A stretch of 64,000 nt of DNA from Marinilongibacter aquaticus (GTDB taxonomy: Bacteria > Bacteroidota > Bacteroidia > Cytophagales > Spirosomataceae): the NCBI RefSeq assembly GCF_020149935.1, contig NZ_CP083757.1, positions 2,381,501 through 2,445,500 of the forward strand, in the 5' to 3' direction. The translations under genes and the position numbers were made by a program. A model generated the notes under the pieces. The model ran no database searches and was not told the DNA's origin. It saw only the letters and a list, made by a program, of their open reading frames with translations. This document shows, piece by piece, positions 1 through 8,206 of the stretch. How positions within the stretch are numbered: position 1 is the first letter of the stretch; each line of letters starts with the position of its first letter.

Positions 1-3000
1 GCTTTCTGGATAATGGGCCCAGTTCCATGGGAATGTGGAACGCTCGATATGCGGCATCATCACCAAATGTCTTCCGCTGGCGTCGCACAACATCGCCGTA
101 TTGAATGCCGAACCGTTCGGGTTTGCAGGATATTCTCCGTAACCATATTTGGCTACGATGTTGTATTGTGTTTCGGCATAAGGCAAATCGAATTTTCCTT
201 CACCGTGCGAAATCCACACACCCAAGGTGCTTCCGGCCAAATTGCCCAACATCACCGAGTTGTTTTCCTGAACAGTAACCGAGGTAAAGCCGCTTTCGTG
301 CTTGAATGAGTCGTTATGCTTCAATTTGCCGTGCACTTCGTGCTCGGGATTGATCAATTCCAATTCCATAAAAAGTTGACAACCGTTGCAAATCCCAACA
401 GAAAGGGTATCCTCGCGGGCAAAGAATTTCTTGATTGCCTCATTCGCTTTCGGATTGTACAAGAATGCCCCTGCCCAGCCTTTGGCCGAACCGAGCACAT
501 CCGAATTTGAAAAGCCGCCTACAGCTCCAATAAACTGTACATCTTCCAATGTTTCCCGCCCACTGATCAAGTCGGTCATGTGCACATCTTTCACATCGAA
601 GCCAGCTAGGTACATGGCGTTTGCCATTTCGCGTTCCGAATTGCTCCCTTTTTCGCGAATCACAGCCGCTTTAGGCCGGACACCCTGTGTTCTGCTCGCC
701 ACTTTTCCATCAAAATTTGCGGGAAAACTAAAGGTCAGCGGTTGGTGTTTGTAATTGGCATAACGTGCCTCTGCCGTTCCATTTTTCGACTGTCGCGTAT
801 CGAGCAAATACGAAGTTTTGAACCACACATCGCGAAGATGAGGTACATTCAATGTCCATTGTGTTTCGAAATTGCGAATTTCCACCGTGTCGCCTTCCAC
901 TACCTCACCAATTTTTTGAATTTGGATACCTGCTTCTTCACATGCCTTTTCCACGGATGCGTCTGCCTGAAAGACCAAACCTATGTTTTCGTTGAACAAG
1001 ACTTTTGCCGCATCCTTTTCATCCAAAGCCGTCAAATCGTACTTCGCCCCCACAGCCACTGTGGCAAAAGACAGCTCGAGCAAAGTGGTAACTAAACCTC
1101 CACTACCGATATCGTGTCCAGCAGCAATTTTGCCTTCTTTGATCAAGCCTTGCACGGTATTGAAGGCCTTTTTCAAATAGGCTGCGTCTTTTACGTCGGG
1201 CACATCGCTTCCCACTTTATTCAAAATTTGGGCGAATGAACTTCCACCCAATTTCAATTCATCTTTGCTGAGGTTCAAGTAATAAATTGCCCCTCCATTT
1301 ATTTTCAATACCGGCTCTACGATCTGGCGGATATTCGAACAAGATGCACCTGCCGAAATAATCACCGTACCTGGAGCCAAAACTTCATCATTCGGATATT
1401 TCTGCTTCATCGAAAGTGAATCTTTCCCCGTAGGAATATTGATTCCCAAGTCGATTGCAAAATCAGAGCAGGCTTTAACGGCCGCATAAAGCCGAGCATC
1501 CTCTCCTTTATTTTTTGCTGCCCACATCCAGTTTGCCGAAAGCGAAACCGACTTCAAGCCTTCTTTCAATGGAGCCCATACAATATTCGAAAGCGACTCT
1601 GCAATAGCCAGTCTCGATGCCGCCTCAGGGTCGACAACCGCAGCTACTGGAGCATGACCGATCGAGGTGGCAATTCCCTCTTTTCCCTTATAATCCAAAG
1701 CCATTACGGCCACATTGTTCAGGGGCAATTGCAGCGGGCCTGCACATTGCTGTTTGGCCACGCGACCGCCCACGCAACGGTCCACTTTATTTGTCAACCA
1801 ATCTTTACAAGCCACTGCTTCCAATTGCAGCAATTGCTCCAAATACGATTCGATTTTCGCAGTATCGTAGGTGAGCTCTGCAAAACTCTCCTTTTGCGTG
1901 CTATCCTGAAGCACCATTTTGGGAGAGCTACCGAACATATCCGCCAAGGCGAAATCCATAGGTTTTTGCCCTGTTTTGCTCGATTCGAACACGAATTTAT
2001 GATCGCCTGTCACTTCACCCACATTGTACATCGGCGAACGCTCCCTTTCGGCTATGCGTCGTAGTGTGTCTATGTCTTTCTCGCCAATCACCAGCCCCAT
2101 GCGTTCTTGCGACTCATTTCCGATGATTTCCTTTGCAGATAAAGTTGGGTCGCCCACAGGCAATTTATCGAGATCAATTTTCCCGCCACTTTCTTCTACC
2201 AATTCGGAAAGGCAATTCAAGTGCCCACCCGCTCCGTGGTCGTGAATCGACACAATCGGATTATGGTCAGATTCCACAAGGCCGCGAATGGCATTGGCCG
2301 CACGCTTTTGCATCTCGGGGTTTGATCGCTGCACGGCATTCAGTTCGATACCCGAACCAAATTCGCCGGTATCGGCTGAAGACACGGCCGCACCACCCAT
2401 ACCGATGCGGTAATTCTCTCCACCCAAAATAACCACTTGATCGCCTTTGTGCGGACTGTTCTTCTGGGCCATTTCTTGTTTCCCGTATCCGATTCCGCCG
2501 GCCATCATAATCACTTTATCAAAACCCAACTTCTTGTTGTTTTCGGCATGCTCGAAAGTGAGCAAAGAGCCTGCGATTAGCGGTTGACCAAATTTATTCC
2601 CGAAATCAGAAGCTCCGTTCGAAGCTTTGATGAGAATATCAATGGGCGTTTGGTAAAGCCAAGGGCGAGCATCCATGCCCTTTTCCCACGGTCTTTCATT
2701 TTCCAACCGCGAATAGGCTGTCATATAAACGGCCGTTCCTGCCAATGGCAAAGAGCCAATTCCTCCCGCCAAGCGATCCCGAATTTCACCACCAGAACCC
2801 GTAGCCGCTCCATTGAAAGGCTCGACGGTAGTGGGAAAATTGTGCGTTTCGGCCTTGAGCGAAATCACGGAATCAAATTCCTTTTCTTCATAGTAATCCG
2901 GTTTATCCGCCGATTTGGGAGCAAACTGCACCACTTTGGGGCCTTTCAGAAAAGCCACGTTGTCCTTATATGCCGAAACAATGTCATTCGGATTGGCCTC

Positions 3001-3606
3001 GGATGTTTTCTTGATCAGCTTGAAAAGAGAACTTGGCATTTCCTTTCCATCGATTATAAACTGCCCATTGAAAATTTTGTGTCGACAATGCTCAGAATTC
3101 ACTTGAGAAAAACCAAATACCTCCGAATCGGTCAATTTTCTTCCCAGTTTATTCGAAAGTTCATTCAAATAGCCGACTTCCTCCTCACTCAAGGCCAAGC
3201 CTTCTTGTTGATTGTAGGCCTCCACATCCTCAATTTCCAAAATCGGTTCGGGCTGAATATTTATCGTATAAATTAGTTGATCCAATTTTTGGTAACGCTG
3301 CGAGAGCATCGGGTCGAATGCGGTATTCGCATCCGATATGAAAAACTGCTCGATACGCTTTATTCCTTCTATTCCCATATTTTGGGTGATCTCCACCGCA
3401 TTGGTACTCCAAGGTGTAAGCATGGCTGCCCGCGGCCCCACAAAATGCCCGGTCAATTCTGCATCAGGCTTATTGTAAACCGTTTGCGAATTTTCATCTG
3501 AGCTGTTCAGCAACCAGAACAACTTGCCAAGATCTTCGGCAGAAAATAGATTTTCAGACTGAACGGCATAGACAGTAGAAGGAAGGCTTCCGAAAAAATG
3601 AATCAT
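1..3606 (-). CDS. purL: Phosphoribosylformylglycinamidine synthase, large single-chain form (3' end cut by window edge)
   Basis: This enzyme converts FGAR, glutamine and ATP to FGAM in the fourth step of purine synthesis, in the cytoplasm. The frame is open from ATG at 3606 to base 1 (1202 codons). The N-terminus reads MIHFFGSLPSTVYAVQ, and near residue 65 is GPRAAMLTPWSTNAVEITQN, typical of the N-terminal PurS-like domain of the roughly 1230-residue single-chain form. The C-terminal class I glutaminase domain is visible: GICNGCQLFMEL places the nucleophile at Cys1076, and MMPHIER at the window edge gives His1186 and Glu1188 of the triad. Only about the last 25 residues should be missing, judged from family length. 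A TATTTTTG -7 element lies about 30 bases upstream. The gene appears intact and monocistronic here. Confidence 0.97.
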   Translation of the reverse strand, partial: MIHFFGSLPSTVYAVQSENLFSAEDLGKLFWLLNSSDENSQTVYNKPDAELTGHFVGPRAAMLTPWSTNAVEITQNMGIEGIKRIEQFFISDANTAFDPMLSQRYQKLDQLIYTINIQPEPILEIEDVEAYNQQEGLALSEEEVGYLNELSNKLGRKLTDSEVFGFSQVNSEHCRHKIFNGQFIIDGKEMPSSLFKLIKKTSEANPNDIVSAYKDNVAFLKGPKVVQFAPKSADKPDYYEEKEFDSVISLKAETHNFPTTVEPFNGAATGSGGEIRDRLAGGIGSLPLAGTAVYMTAYSRLENERPWEKGMDARPWLYQTPIDILIKASNGASDFGNKFGQPLIAGSLLTFEHAENNKKLGFDKVIMMAGGIGYGKQEMAQKNSPHKGDQVVILGGENYRIGMGGAAVSSADTGEFGSGIELNAVQRSNPEMQKRAANAIRGLVESDHNPIVSIHDHGAGGHLNCLSELVEESGGKIDLDKLPVGDPTLSAKEIIGNESQERMGLVIGEKDIDTLRRIAERERSPMYNVGEVTGDHKFVFESSKTGQKPMDFALADMFGSSPKMVLQDSTQKESFAELTYDTAKIESYLEQLLQLEAVACKDWLTNKVDRCVGGRVAKQQCAGPLQLPLNNVAVMALDYKGKEGIATSIGHAPVAAVVDPEAASRLAIAESLSNIVWAPLKEGLKSVSLSANWMWAAKNKGEDARLYAAVKACSDFAIDLGINIPTGKDSLSMKQKYPNDEVLAPGTVIISAGASCSNIRQIVEPVLKINGGAIYYLNLSKDELKLGGSSFAQILNKVGSDVPDVKDAAYLKKAFNTVQGLIKEGKIAAGHDIGSGGLVTTLLELSFATVAVGAKYDLTALDEKDAAKVLFNENIGLVFQADASVEKACEEAGIQIQKIGEVVEGDTVEIRNFETQWTLNVPHLRDVWFKTSYLLDTRQSKNGTAEARYANYKHQPLTFSFPANFDGKVASRTQGVRPKAAVIREKGSNSEREMANAMYLAGFDVKDVHMTDLISGRETLEDVQFIGAVGGFSNSDVLGSAKGWAGAFLYNPKANEAIKKFFAREDTLSVGICNGCQLFMELELINPEHEVHGKLKHNDSFKHESGFTSVTVQENNSVMLGNLAGSTLGVWISHGEGKFDLPYAETQYNIVAKYGYGEYPANPNGSAFNTAMLCDASGRHLVMMPHIERSTFPWNWAHYPES

Positions 3607-3633
3607 GCTTATGGGGCTTGTTAAGAATATCCG

Positions 3634-3641
3634 CAAAAATA
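3634..3641 (-). promoter_or_regulatory. Putative purL -7 promoter element
   Basis: On the minus strand the bases read TATTTTTG, an exact match to the Bacteroidota -7 consensus TAnnTTTG, 28 bases upstream of the purL start. No clear TTTG -33 element is visible at the usual 19-21 base spacing, so the call rests on the -7 match and position. I see no purine riboswitch-like structure in the 127-base gap. Confidence 0.4.
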
Positions 3642-3733
3642 CGCTTATCTACTTTAGGAACCATAAAATTTATCTTCTTCACCTCTTTTTCAGGAAGAAA
3701 ATATAATTCCATCTTCGGAAGAATCTGTTTTGC

Positions 3734-4414
3734 TTACTCCTTCAAAAAACGCAGGCGGTATTTTTTACGCACTCTCGAAGAAACAATACCAAATACAATG
3801 CCGGGCATCACCCACAGCAGGACCTGCATAAAATCCTGTCCTTCGGGCAAAAAACGAGGCAGCACATTGACACAAAAAGCAGTGACCGCCGCCGAATAGG
3901 AGCCAATCATTTTTCCGGCATGACTAAAAAGCCAATACATTTTTGTGGCCTGTTTCGCACGGAAAAGCTTGAAATCGGAATAGGATAGGAACAACAACAC
4001 GCCCCCGAAGACAAAAAAGAGAATGCGTACAATGCCCCCTCCTTCTATACGCAAAGCATAAAACCACATCAACACACCCGACAAGGCCGCCAAGCCCAAA
4101 GCAACCCAATCGGCCCTTTTAGGCGATATCTCCTTTTTCATGCTTAGCATCCGCTTTCCGCTGTAAGCAGGATAAAAACTCACCACTCCGATCATCAAGA
4201 AAAAGTGATATTTTACTTGTTCGGGATAAAGCACCACAAACACAATGGCGGTAATCAAAATAAAGGCCATGCTCCAATAAAAAACCTGTCCGTTTCTTTT
4301 GTGCCAACGCCCTCCGAATTTCCGACTCACCATGGCAATCATTCCTGAAATTAAAGCCAGTGCCCCGGCCAGCACGTGAAAAAACAAAACCCATTTAAAA
4401 ATCAATTCTTTCAT
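3734..4414 (-). CDS. DUF2306-like multi-pass membrane protein
   Basis: A 226-residue integral membrane protein with about six or seven hydrophobic segments. It starts MKELIFKWVLFFHVLAG, followed by a HVLAGALALISG segment and a cytoplasmic basic loop (SRKFGGRWHKRNG) that recalls DUF2306 / predicted-membrane-protein families in Bacteroidota. The ATG at 4414 is chosen because the in-frame upstream extension (to 4612) overlaps the neighbouring LytTR gene and encodes non-membrane sequence of odd composition. The function is unknown. It lies downstream of the LytTR regulator gene on the same strand, separated by 115 bases that contain a tandem repeat resembling LytTR boxes, so it may be a target of that regulator (inference). 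Confidence 0.7.
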   Translation of the reverse strand: MKELIFKWVLFFHVLAGALALISGMIAMVSRKFGGRWHKRNGQVFYWSMAFILITAIVFVVLYPEQVKYHFFLMIGVVSFYPAYSGKRMLSMKKEISPKRADWVALGLAALSGVLMWFYALRIEGGGIVRILFFVFGGVLLFLSYSDFKLFRAKQATKMYWLFSHAGKMIGSYSAAVTAFCVNVLPRFLPEGQDFMQVLLWVMPGIVFGIVSSRVRKKYRLRFLKE

Positions 4415-4437
4415 TTTCGTTTCAATTATTATGGAAA

Positions 4438-4445
4438 CAAATATG
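4438..4445 (-). promoter_or_regulatory. Possible -7 element of the DUF2306-like gene
   Basis: The minus strand reads CATATTTG, seven of eight bases of TAnnTTTG, 24 bases upstream of the 4414 start. The tandem GTTTGACAA repeat begins 36 bases further upstream, a position suited to an activator. Confidence 0.3.
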
Positions 4446-4477
4446 AAGTAGGAATCAGCCTCGATGCAATTTAAAGG

Positions 4478-4509
4478 GCCGTTTGACAAGTTTATGGGAA
4501 GTTTGACAA
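4478..4509 (+). promoter_or_regulatory. Tandem repeat resembling paired LytTR boxes
   Basis: The 9-mer GTTTGACAA occurs at 4481-4489 and again at 4501-4509, a period of exactly 20 bases (two helical turns). With two preceding bases each copy (CCGTTTGA, AAGTTTGA) matches the core of the known LytTR-box consensus [AC][CA]GTTN[AG], and the period fits the usual 11-13 base gap between boxes. The site lies just past the end of a LytTR regulator gene and 64-95 bases upstream of the next gene's start. That the neighbouring regulator binds here is inference. Confidence 0.5.
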
Positions 4510-4529
4510 AGCATTTGGGGCCAAATGCC

Positions 4530-5345
4530 TTAATCCAACAGGTGCGACCGGCTTCGGGACACAGGCACACGCACATCGGCCGAGCCGAAATGCAATTGGT
4601 AGCCTTGGGCATTCCCCGTCACTTTGTCCACTCGCGAAAGGTTTGCAATGAATGAGCGATGTACCCTTTTGATTCGTTCGTTTTCGATTTGATCTTCCAA
4701 ACGCGAAAGGCTACTGCGAAACAATTCTTTCACCAAAGCCCCTTCTTTGTTAAATACAATTTCAGCGTAATTGTCGGCCGAAGAAATATAGAGCAAATCC
4801 TTCGCCCTCAACTGAAAAAAATCTTTACCATTTTCGGCCACAAGTCGCAAGTCATCCGTTTCAGGCATTGGGCTGTTTGGCACCCGCCCATCTTTATATT
4901 TCCGCACCAATCGGGCGTACGTCATCATGACCTCCAATACAATGGGGAAAACGCCAATGCTGAGCACATAAAACAAGGAAATCCCGAGGTTGGGCACACT
5001 GTACTTCGCCCCGATCAATATACGCAAGTACGAATGGTTTCCTACGGCAATGGCCACGAGCAGCAAAAGCGTGGAGAGTATTTCTTTCCAAACGGTCCAA
5101 TCCTTTTCTACAAAACTGAATTTCAAAAGCAACTTGAAGGCAAAATGCAGCAAAGCGGTGATCAGGCCAAAACCAGAAAGGTACCAGAACAAAGCCTCGG
5201 TTTTCCAATTGCCAATGCCAAAGGGCTGAAAAACATACAAGAAAAAAGTGATAAACGTCCCAATAAGCAGCGACCGCCCCAAAAGTTGCGGCAAGGTCCG
5301 TTCGGCTGTAAAAAACGGATACGGTTGTTTCAGCGGCTCAAACAC
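4530..5345 (-). CDS. Membrane-anchored LytTR-family transcriptional regulator
   Basis: A 271-residue protein with four predicted transmembrane segments in the first 150 residues and a C-terminal LytTR DNA-binding domain (about 170-271). Diagnostic segments are DLLYISSADNYAEIVF, the KELFRSSLSRLEDQI helix and RVHRSFIANLSRVDKV. There is no receiver domain, so it is not a classical response regulator; this membrane-plus-LytTR architecture is common in Bacteroidota. The start is GTG at 5345, directly after the TAA of the rhomboid gene, which suggests translational coupling; a later TTG is possible but would shorten the first hydrophobic segment. A paired repeat like LytTR boxes lies just beyond its 3' end, before the DUF2306-like gene. 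Confidence 0.88.
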   Translation of the reverse strand: MFEPLKQPYPFFTAERTLPQLLGRSLLIGTFITFFLYVFQPFGIGNWKTEALFWYLSGFGLITALLHFAFKLLLKFSFVEKDWTVWKEILSTLLLLVAIAVGNHSYLRILIGAKYSVPNLGISLFYVLSIGVFPIVLEVMMTYARLVRKYKDGRVPNSPMPETDDLRLVAENGKDFFQLRAKDLLYISSADNYAEIVFNKEGALVKELFRSSLSRLEDQIENERIKRVHRSFIANLSRVDKVTGNAQGYQLHFGSADVRVPVSRSRSHLLD

Positions 5346-5963
5346 TTAAAAGGGCAAACTGATTTGATTGACGAAACGCGAAAGAGCATTCGGATCGGCC
5401 ACCAAAATGAAGACCACTCCCCACAAAGCCCCCCAAAGGTGAGCCATATGGTTCACATTGTCCATTTGCCGTTTTTCCATGTAAATGGAATAGCCCATGT
5501 AAACAACCGCAAAAATATAGCCCGGCATGGGCAGTGGAATCGGAAAAATCATCAATTCCATCATGGGATTCAAAATCACCGAACAGAAAACCACAGCCGA
5601 AACTCCACCCGAAGCCCCCAAAGAGTTGAAGCCCAAGTGGTTTTTATGTTTCACAAAATCCGGCAAATTGGCAATAACAATGCCCAACAGATACAAAAGC
5701 AAAAAATAGACTGTGCCCTTTCCGCCAAAAAGGTAGGTAAAATACTGCACCACTACATCGCCAAAGAGATAAAGTGCGTACATATTGAAAAACAAATGCA
5801 GAAAATCGGCGTGAATAAAACCCGAACTCAACAAGCGATAATATTCTTTGTTGGTATTGGCATAATAAGGGTTGTGAATCCATTTAGATTGCAGCCCGGG
5901 GTTTCGCCAAGCATAAAGACTTATCCCTACGGTGATTAAAACCAAAAGAAGCGATATAGACAT
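5346..5963 (-). CDS. Rhomboid-family intramembrane serine protease
   Basis: A 205-residue, six-helix membrane protease. The family motifs are intact: HADFLHLFFNMYAL (residues 51-64, the loop 1 / HN motif), GASGG with catalytic Ser118, and NHMAHLWGAL with catalytic His175 and the following Gly. Rhomboids cleave transmembrane segments of substrates within the inner membrane; the substrate is unknown. It is the first gene of a pair with the membrane-anchored LytTR regulator, whose start codon follows its stop without a gap. A functional link (for example regulated proteolysis of the regulator's membrane part) is possible but is inference only. Confidence 0.93.
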   Translation of the reverse strand: MSISLLLVLITVGISLYAWRNPGLQSKWIHNPYYANTNKEYYRLLSSGFIHADFLHLFFNMYALYLFGDVVVQYFTYLFGGKGTVYFLLLYLLGIVIANLPDFVKHKNHLGFNSLGASGGVSAVVFCSVILNPMMELMIFPIPLPMPGYIFAVVYMGYSIYMEKRQMDNVNHMAHLWGALWGVVFILVADPNALSRFVNQISLPF

Positions 5964-5986
5964 ATTTTTTTACGAATTTTGCATGC

Positions 5987-6625
5987 ATGAAGAATCCGAA
6001 AATTACGAAAAGCCCCTTTGCAAAACGAATTATTTGTGCGATTGCCCTGCTTTTTTGCACGCAAAGCCTATTCGCCCAAAATTATGCTCAAGAGCTTGCC
6101 GATTTTCGGAAGAACTACAAAGCCGACTTCCTGAAAGACGACCATTCGCCTTTAAAAGAAGAAGATTTGGCCTATCTCGATTTTTATCCGCCAAACGAAA
6201 GCCTGAAAGTGAAGTGCGAGTTTGAAGCCATAGAGTCGAGCGATACTTTTGAATTGCCGACTTCAAGTGGAAAAACTAAAACGTATATGGTTTTTGGTCA
6301 ACTCGTTTTCAAGATAAAGGCAAAAAGCTATCGATTAAACGTGTACCGAAGCTTGGCTTTGATGAAAAATCCCCTGTACAAAGATTATCTTTTCATTCCT
6401 TTTCGGGATAAAACAAATGGAAAATCAACCTATGGTGCGGGCAGATATCTCGATTTACGCATGAAAGAATTGGGCGATGAAATCTATCTCGATTTCAACA
6501 AAGCCTACAATCCGTATTGTGCATACTCTCTGGGCTACAGTTGCCCCATTCCGCCGCAGGAAAATACACTTCCTTTGAAAATAAAGGCTGGAGAAAAGAA
6601 ATACAAGAAAGAACTAGACCATTGA
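5987..6625 (+). CDS. DUF1684 family secreted protein
   Basis: A 212-residue protein with an N-terminal signal peptide (IICAIALLFCTQSLFAQ, cleavage after about residue 31) and a DUF1684 domain. The characteristic C-terminal block is clear: DFNKAYNPYCAYS, then CPIPPQENTLPLKIKAGEK. The biochemical role of DUF1684 is not established. The gene is divergent from the rhomboid gene (23 bases between starts), and its stop at 6623-6625 is two bases before the ATG of the sulfite-oxidase-like gene, so the two are probably translated from one message. Confidence 0.88.
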   Translation: MKNPKITKSPFAKRIICAIALLFCTQSLFAQNYAQELADFRKNYKADFLKDDHSPLKEEDLAYLDFYPPNESLKVKCEFEAIESSDTFELPTSSGKTKTYMVFGQLVFKIKAKSYRLNVYRSLALMKNPLYKDYLFIPFRDKTNGKSTYGAGRYLDLRMKELGDEIYLDFNKAYNPYCAYSLGYSCPIPPQENTLPLKIKAGEKKYKKELDH

Positions 6626-6627
6626 GC

Positions 6628-7320
6628 ATGGAAGAAAAAAGCAAACTCGATCGAATTGTTGAAGCTCGGCTAAAGCTAAAAGCTCGCTTCGAAAAGAAAA
6701 TGGCCGAAACCGCGTCGGTGGCCGATGATCGTCCTTTGGGCAGTGGCGAAAAAAACCGACACGGCATGCCCAAGCTGCCTGTGGGCCAAACCGAAACCAT
6801 AAAATGGCCAATCCTCGATCTCGGTTACCATCCCGATATCGCCAAAGACCGTTGGCGGTTGACCATCGACGGCGAAGTGGAAAACCCCGTGGTTTTGAAA
6901 TGGGATGAATTCATGGATTTGCCGCAAACCGAAGACCATTCCGATTTTCACTGCGTAACCACTTGGAGCAAGTTCGACATGCCTTGGAAGGGCGTGCGTT
7001 TCATGGATTTGGCTGCCCTTGTGATGCCCAAAGAAACCGCCACCCACGTGCTCTGCTACGGCTACGACACCTATACCACCAATCTGCCCATCGAGGAAGC
7101 CCTAAAACCCGATGTGCTGATCGCCCATACTGTGTACAATGAGGCTCTGCCTTTGGAGCACGGCGGGCCGGCCCGCATGATCACTCCGCAATTGTATGCC
7201 TGGAAAGGCAGCAAATGGATCAAACGAATTGAATTCCTGAACAGCAACAAAAGAGGTTTCTGGGAAGAGAGGGGATATTCAGACACTGCCTTACCTTGGC
7301 GAAACGACCGCTATTCATAA
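6628..7320 (+). CDS. Sulfite-oxidase-fold molybdopterin-dependent oxidoreductase (YedY/SUOX type)
   Basis: A 230-residue protein with the oxidoreductase molybdopterin-binding domain. The likely molybdenum-ligating cysteine is in FHCVTTWSKFDMPWKGV, and the signature near the C-terminus is HGGPARMITPQLYAWKGSKW. Unlike MsrP/YedY it has no Tat or Sec signal: the N-terminus is a charged helix (MEEKSKLDRIVEARLKLKAR), so it appears cytoplasmic. It also lacks the dimerisation domain of true sulfite oxidase. The start at ATG 6628 is preferred over an upstream in-frame ATG inside the DUF1684 gene. Such short cytoplasmic SUOX-fold proteins are common, and their substrate is unknown. No MsrQ-like partner is beside it. 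A strong terminator follows directly. Confidence 0.88.
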   Translation: MEEKSKLDRIVEARLKLKARFEKKMAETASVADDRPLGSGEKNRHGMPKLPVGQTETIKWPILDLGYHPDIAKDRWRLTIDGEVENPVVLKWDEFMDLPQTEDHSDFHCVTTWSKFDMPWKGVRFMDLAALVMPKETATHVLCYGYDTYTTNLPIEEALKPDVLIAHTVYNEALPLEHGGPARMITPQLYAWKGSKWIKRIEFLNSNKRGFWEERGYSDTALPWRNDRYS

Positions 7321-7352
7321 AAAAGGCGGCCTCTTTCCAGAGGCCGCCTTTT
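7321..7352. terminator. Bidirectional intrinsic terminator
   Basis: A perfect 14-base-pair stem (AAAAGGCGGCCTCT / AGAGGCCGCCTTTT) with a TTCC loop begins right after the stop of the sulfite-oxidase-like gene and lies 18 bases from the convergent end of tpiA. The A and T ends make it usable from both strands. Confidence 0.93.
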
Positions 7353-7370
7353 GCTTTCAATACTTATTAT

Positions 7371-8138
7371 TTATCCCGGAAAAGACTTCGCAATATCCGT
7401 AAATCCTCTTGAATCCAAAGAAGCACCGCCCACAAGGCCACCATCCACATCTGGCTGTGCAAAAAGCTCTTCGGCATTGTTTGGCTTCACACTTCCACCG
7501 TAAAGGATAGACACCTCGTCGGCCACCTCTTGACCGTATTTGCTGGCCAAGTGATCACGCAATACTTTGTGCATCTCCTGAGCTTGCTCACTCGAAGCTG
7601 TTACGCCCGTACCGATCGCCCAGATGGGTTCGTAGGCAATTACTACTTTTTTCAAAGCATCGGCAGAAAGGTGGAAAAGGCTGTTGCTCAATTGTCCGCG
7701 TACAAAATCGAAATGCACACCGTCTTCTCTTTGGGCGAGCGTTTCGCCGCAGCAAAAAATGGGTGTTAGCTCTTCGGCCAAGATCGAGTCAACTTTCTGA
7801 GCGATAAAGGCGTCTGACTCTTCGAAATACTCACGTCTTTCGCTGTGCCCGATAATCACGTAGCTTACGCCCACAGATTTCAGCATGGGCACAGAAGTTT
7901 CACCTGTGTAGGCTCCAGAAGCCTTTGGATGGCAGTTTTGTGCCGCCAAAGCTACTTTTTCTGTGTTGATCAAATTGGCAAATGAACTCAGGTATGGGAA
8001 AGGTACGCCCATCACCACTTTCACATTCGGGTTTACCAATTCGTCTTTTACCATGTTTGTCACTTCTGAGAAAAGGATTTTTCCCTCTTCAAAAGTTTTG
8101 TTCATTTTCCAGTTACCTGCAGCGTATTTTGTTCTCAT
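7371..8138 (-). CDS. tpiA: Triosephosphate isomerase
   Basis: This glycolytic enzyme interconverts dihydroxyacetone phosphate and glyceraldehyde 3-phosphate in the cytoplasm. At 255 residues it has normal family length. The active-site residues are in place: Asn9 and Lys11 in GNWKMN, His98 in YVIIGHSERREYF, and Glu170 in VIAYEPIWAIGTG, with the phosphate-binding ILYGGSVKPNN near the C-terminus. It is transcribed alone, with a TATCTTTG -7 element about 33 bases upstream. Confidence 0.98.
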   Translation of the reverse strand: MRTKYAAGNWKMNKTFEEGKILFSEVTNMVKDELVNPNVKVVMGVPFPYLSSFANLINTEKVALAAQNCHPKASGAYTGETSVPMLKSVGVSYVIIGHSERREYFEESDAFIAQKVDSILAEELTPIFCCGETLAQREDGVHFDFVRGQLSNSLFHLSADALKKVVIAYEPIWAIGTGVTASSEQAQEMHKVLRDHLASKYGQEVADEVSILYGGSVKPNNAEELFAQPDVDGGLVGGASLDSRGFTDIAKSFPG

Positions 8139-8170
8139 TTTTGAAATTTCAAATTTGTTCTTTGCTCGGG

Positions 8171-8178
8171 CAAAGATA
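8171..8178 (-). promoter_or_regulatory. Putative tpiA -7 element
   Basis: The minus strand reads TATCTTTG, an exact TAnnTTTG match, 33 bases upstream of the tpiA start. A TTG triplet lies 15 bases upstream of it, closer than the usual -33 spacing, so the -7 match carries the call. Confidence 0.45.
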
Positions 8179-8206
8179 AGAAAAGGAGCTAGGCAATAAA
8201 GTATTT

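Noticed and set aside
2584-3276. 230-codon plus-strand frame opposite purL
   Set aside because: It is an antisense shadow of purL: the minus strand shows clear PurL motifs through the same bases.
4659-5939. 426-codon plus-strand frame opposite LytTR and rhomboid genes
   Set aside because: Very rich in His, Gln and Lys, no domain, and antisense to two well-supported genes with intact motifs.
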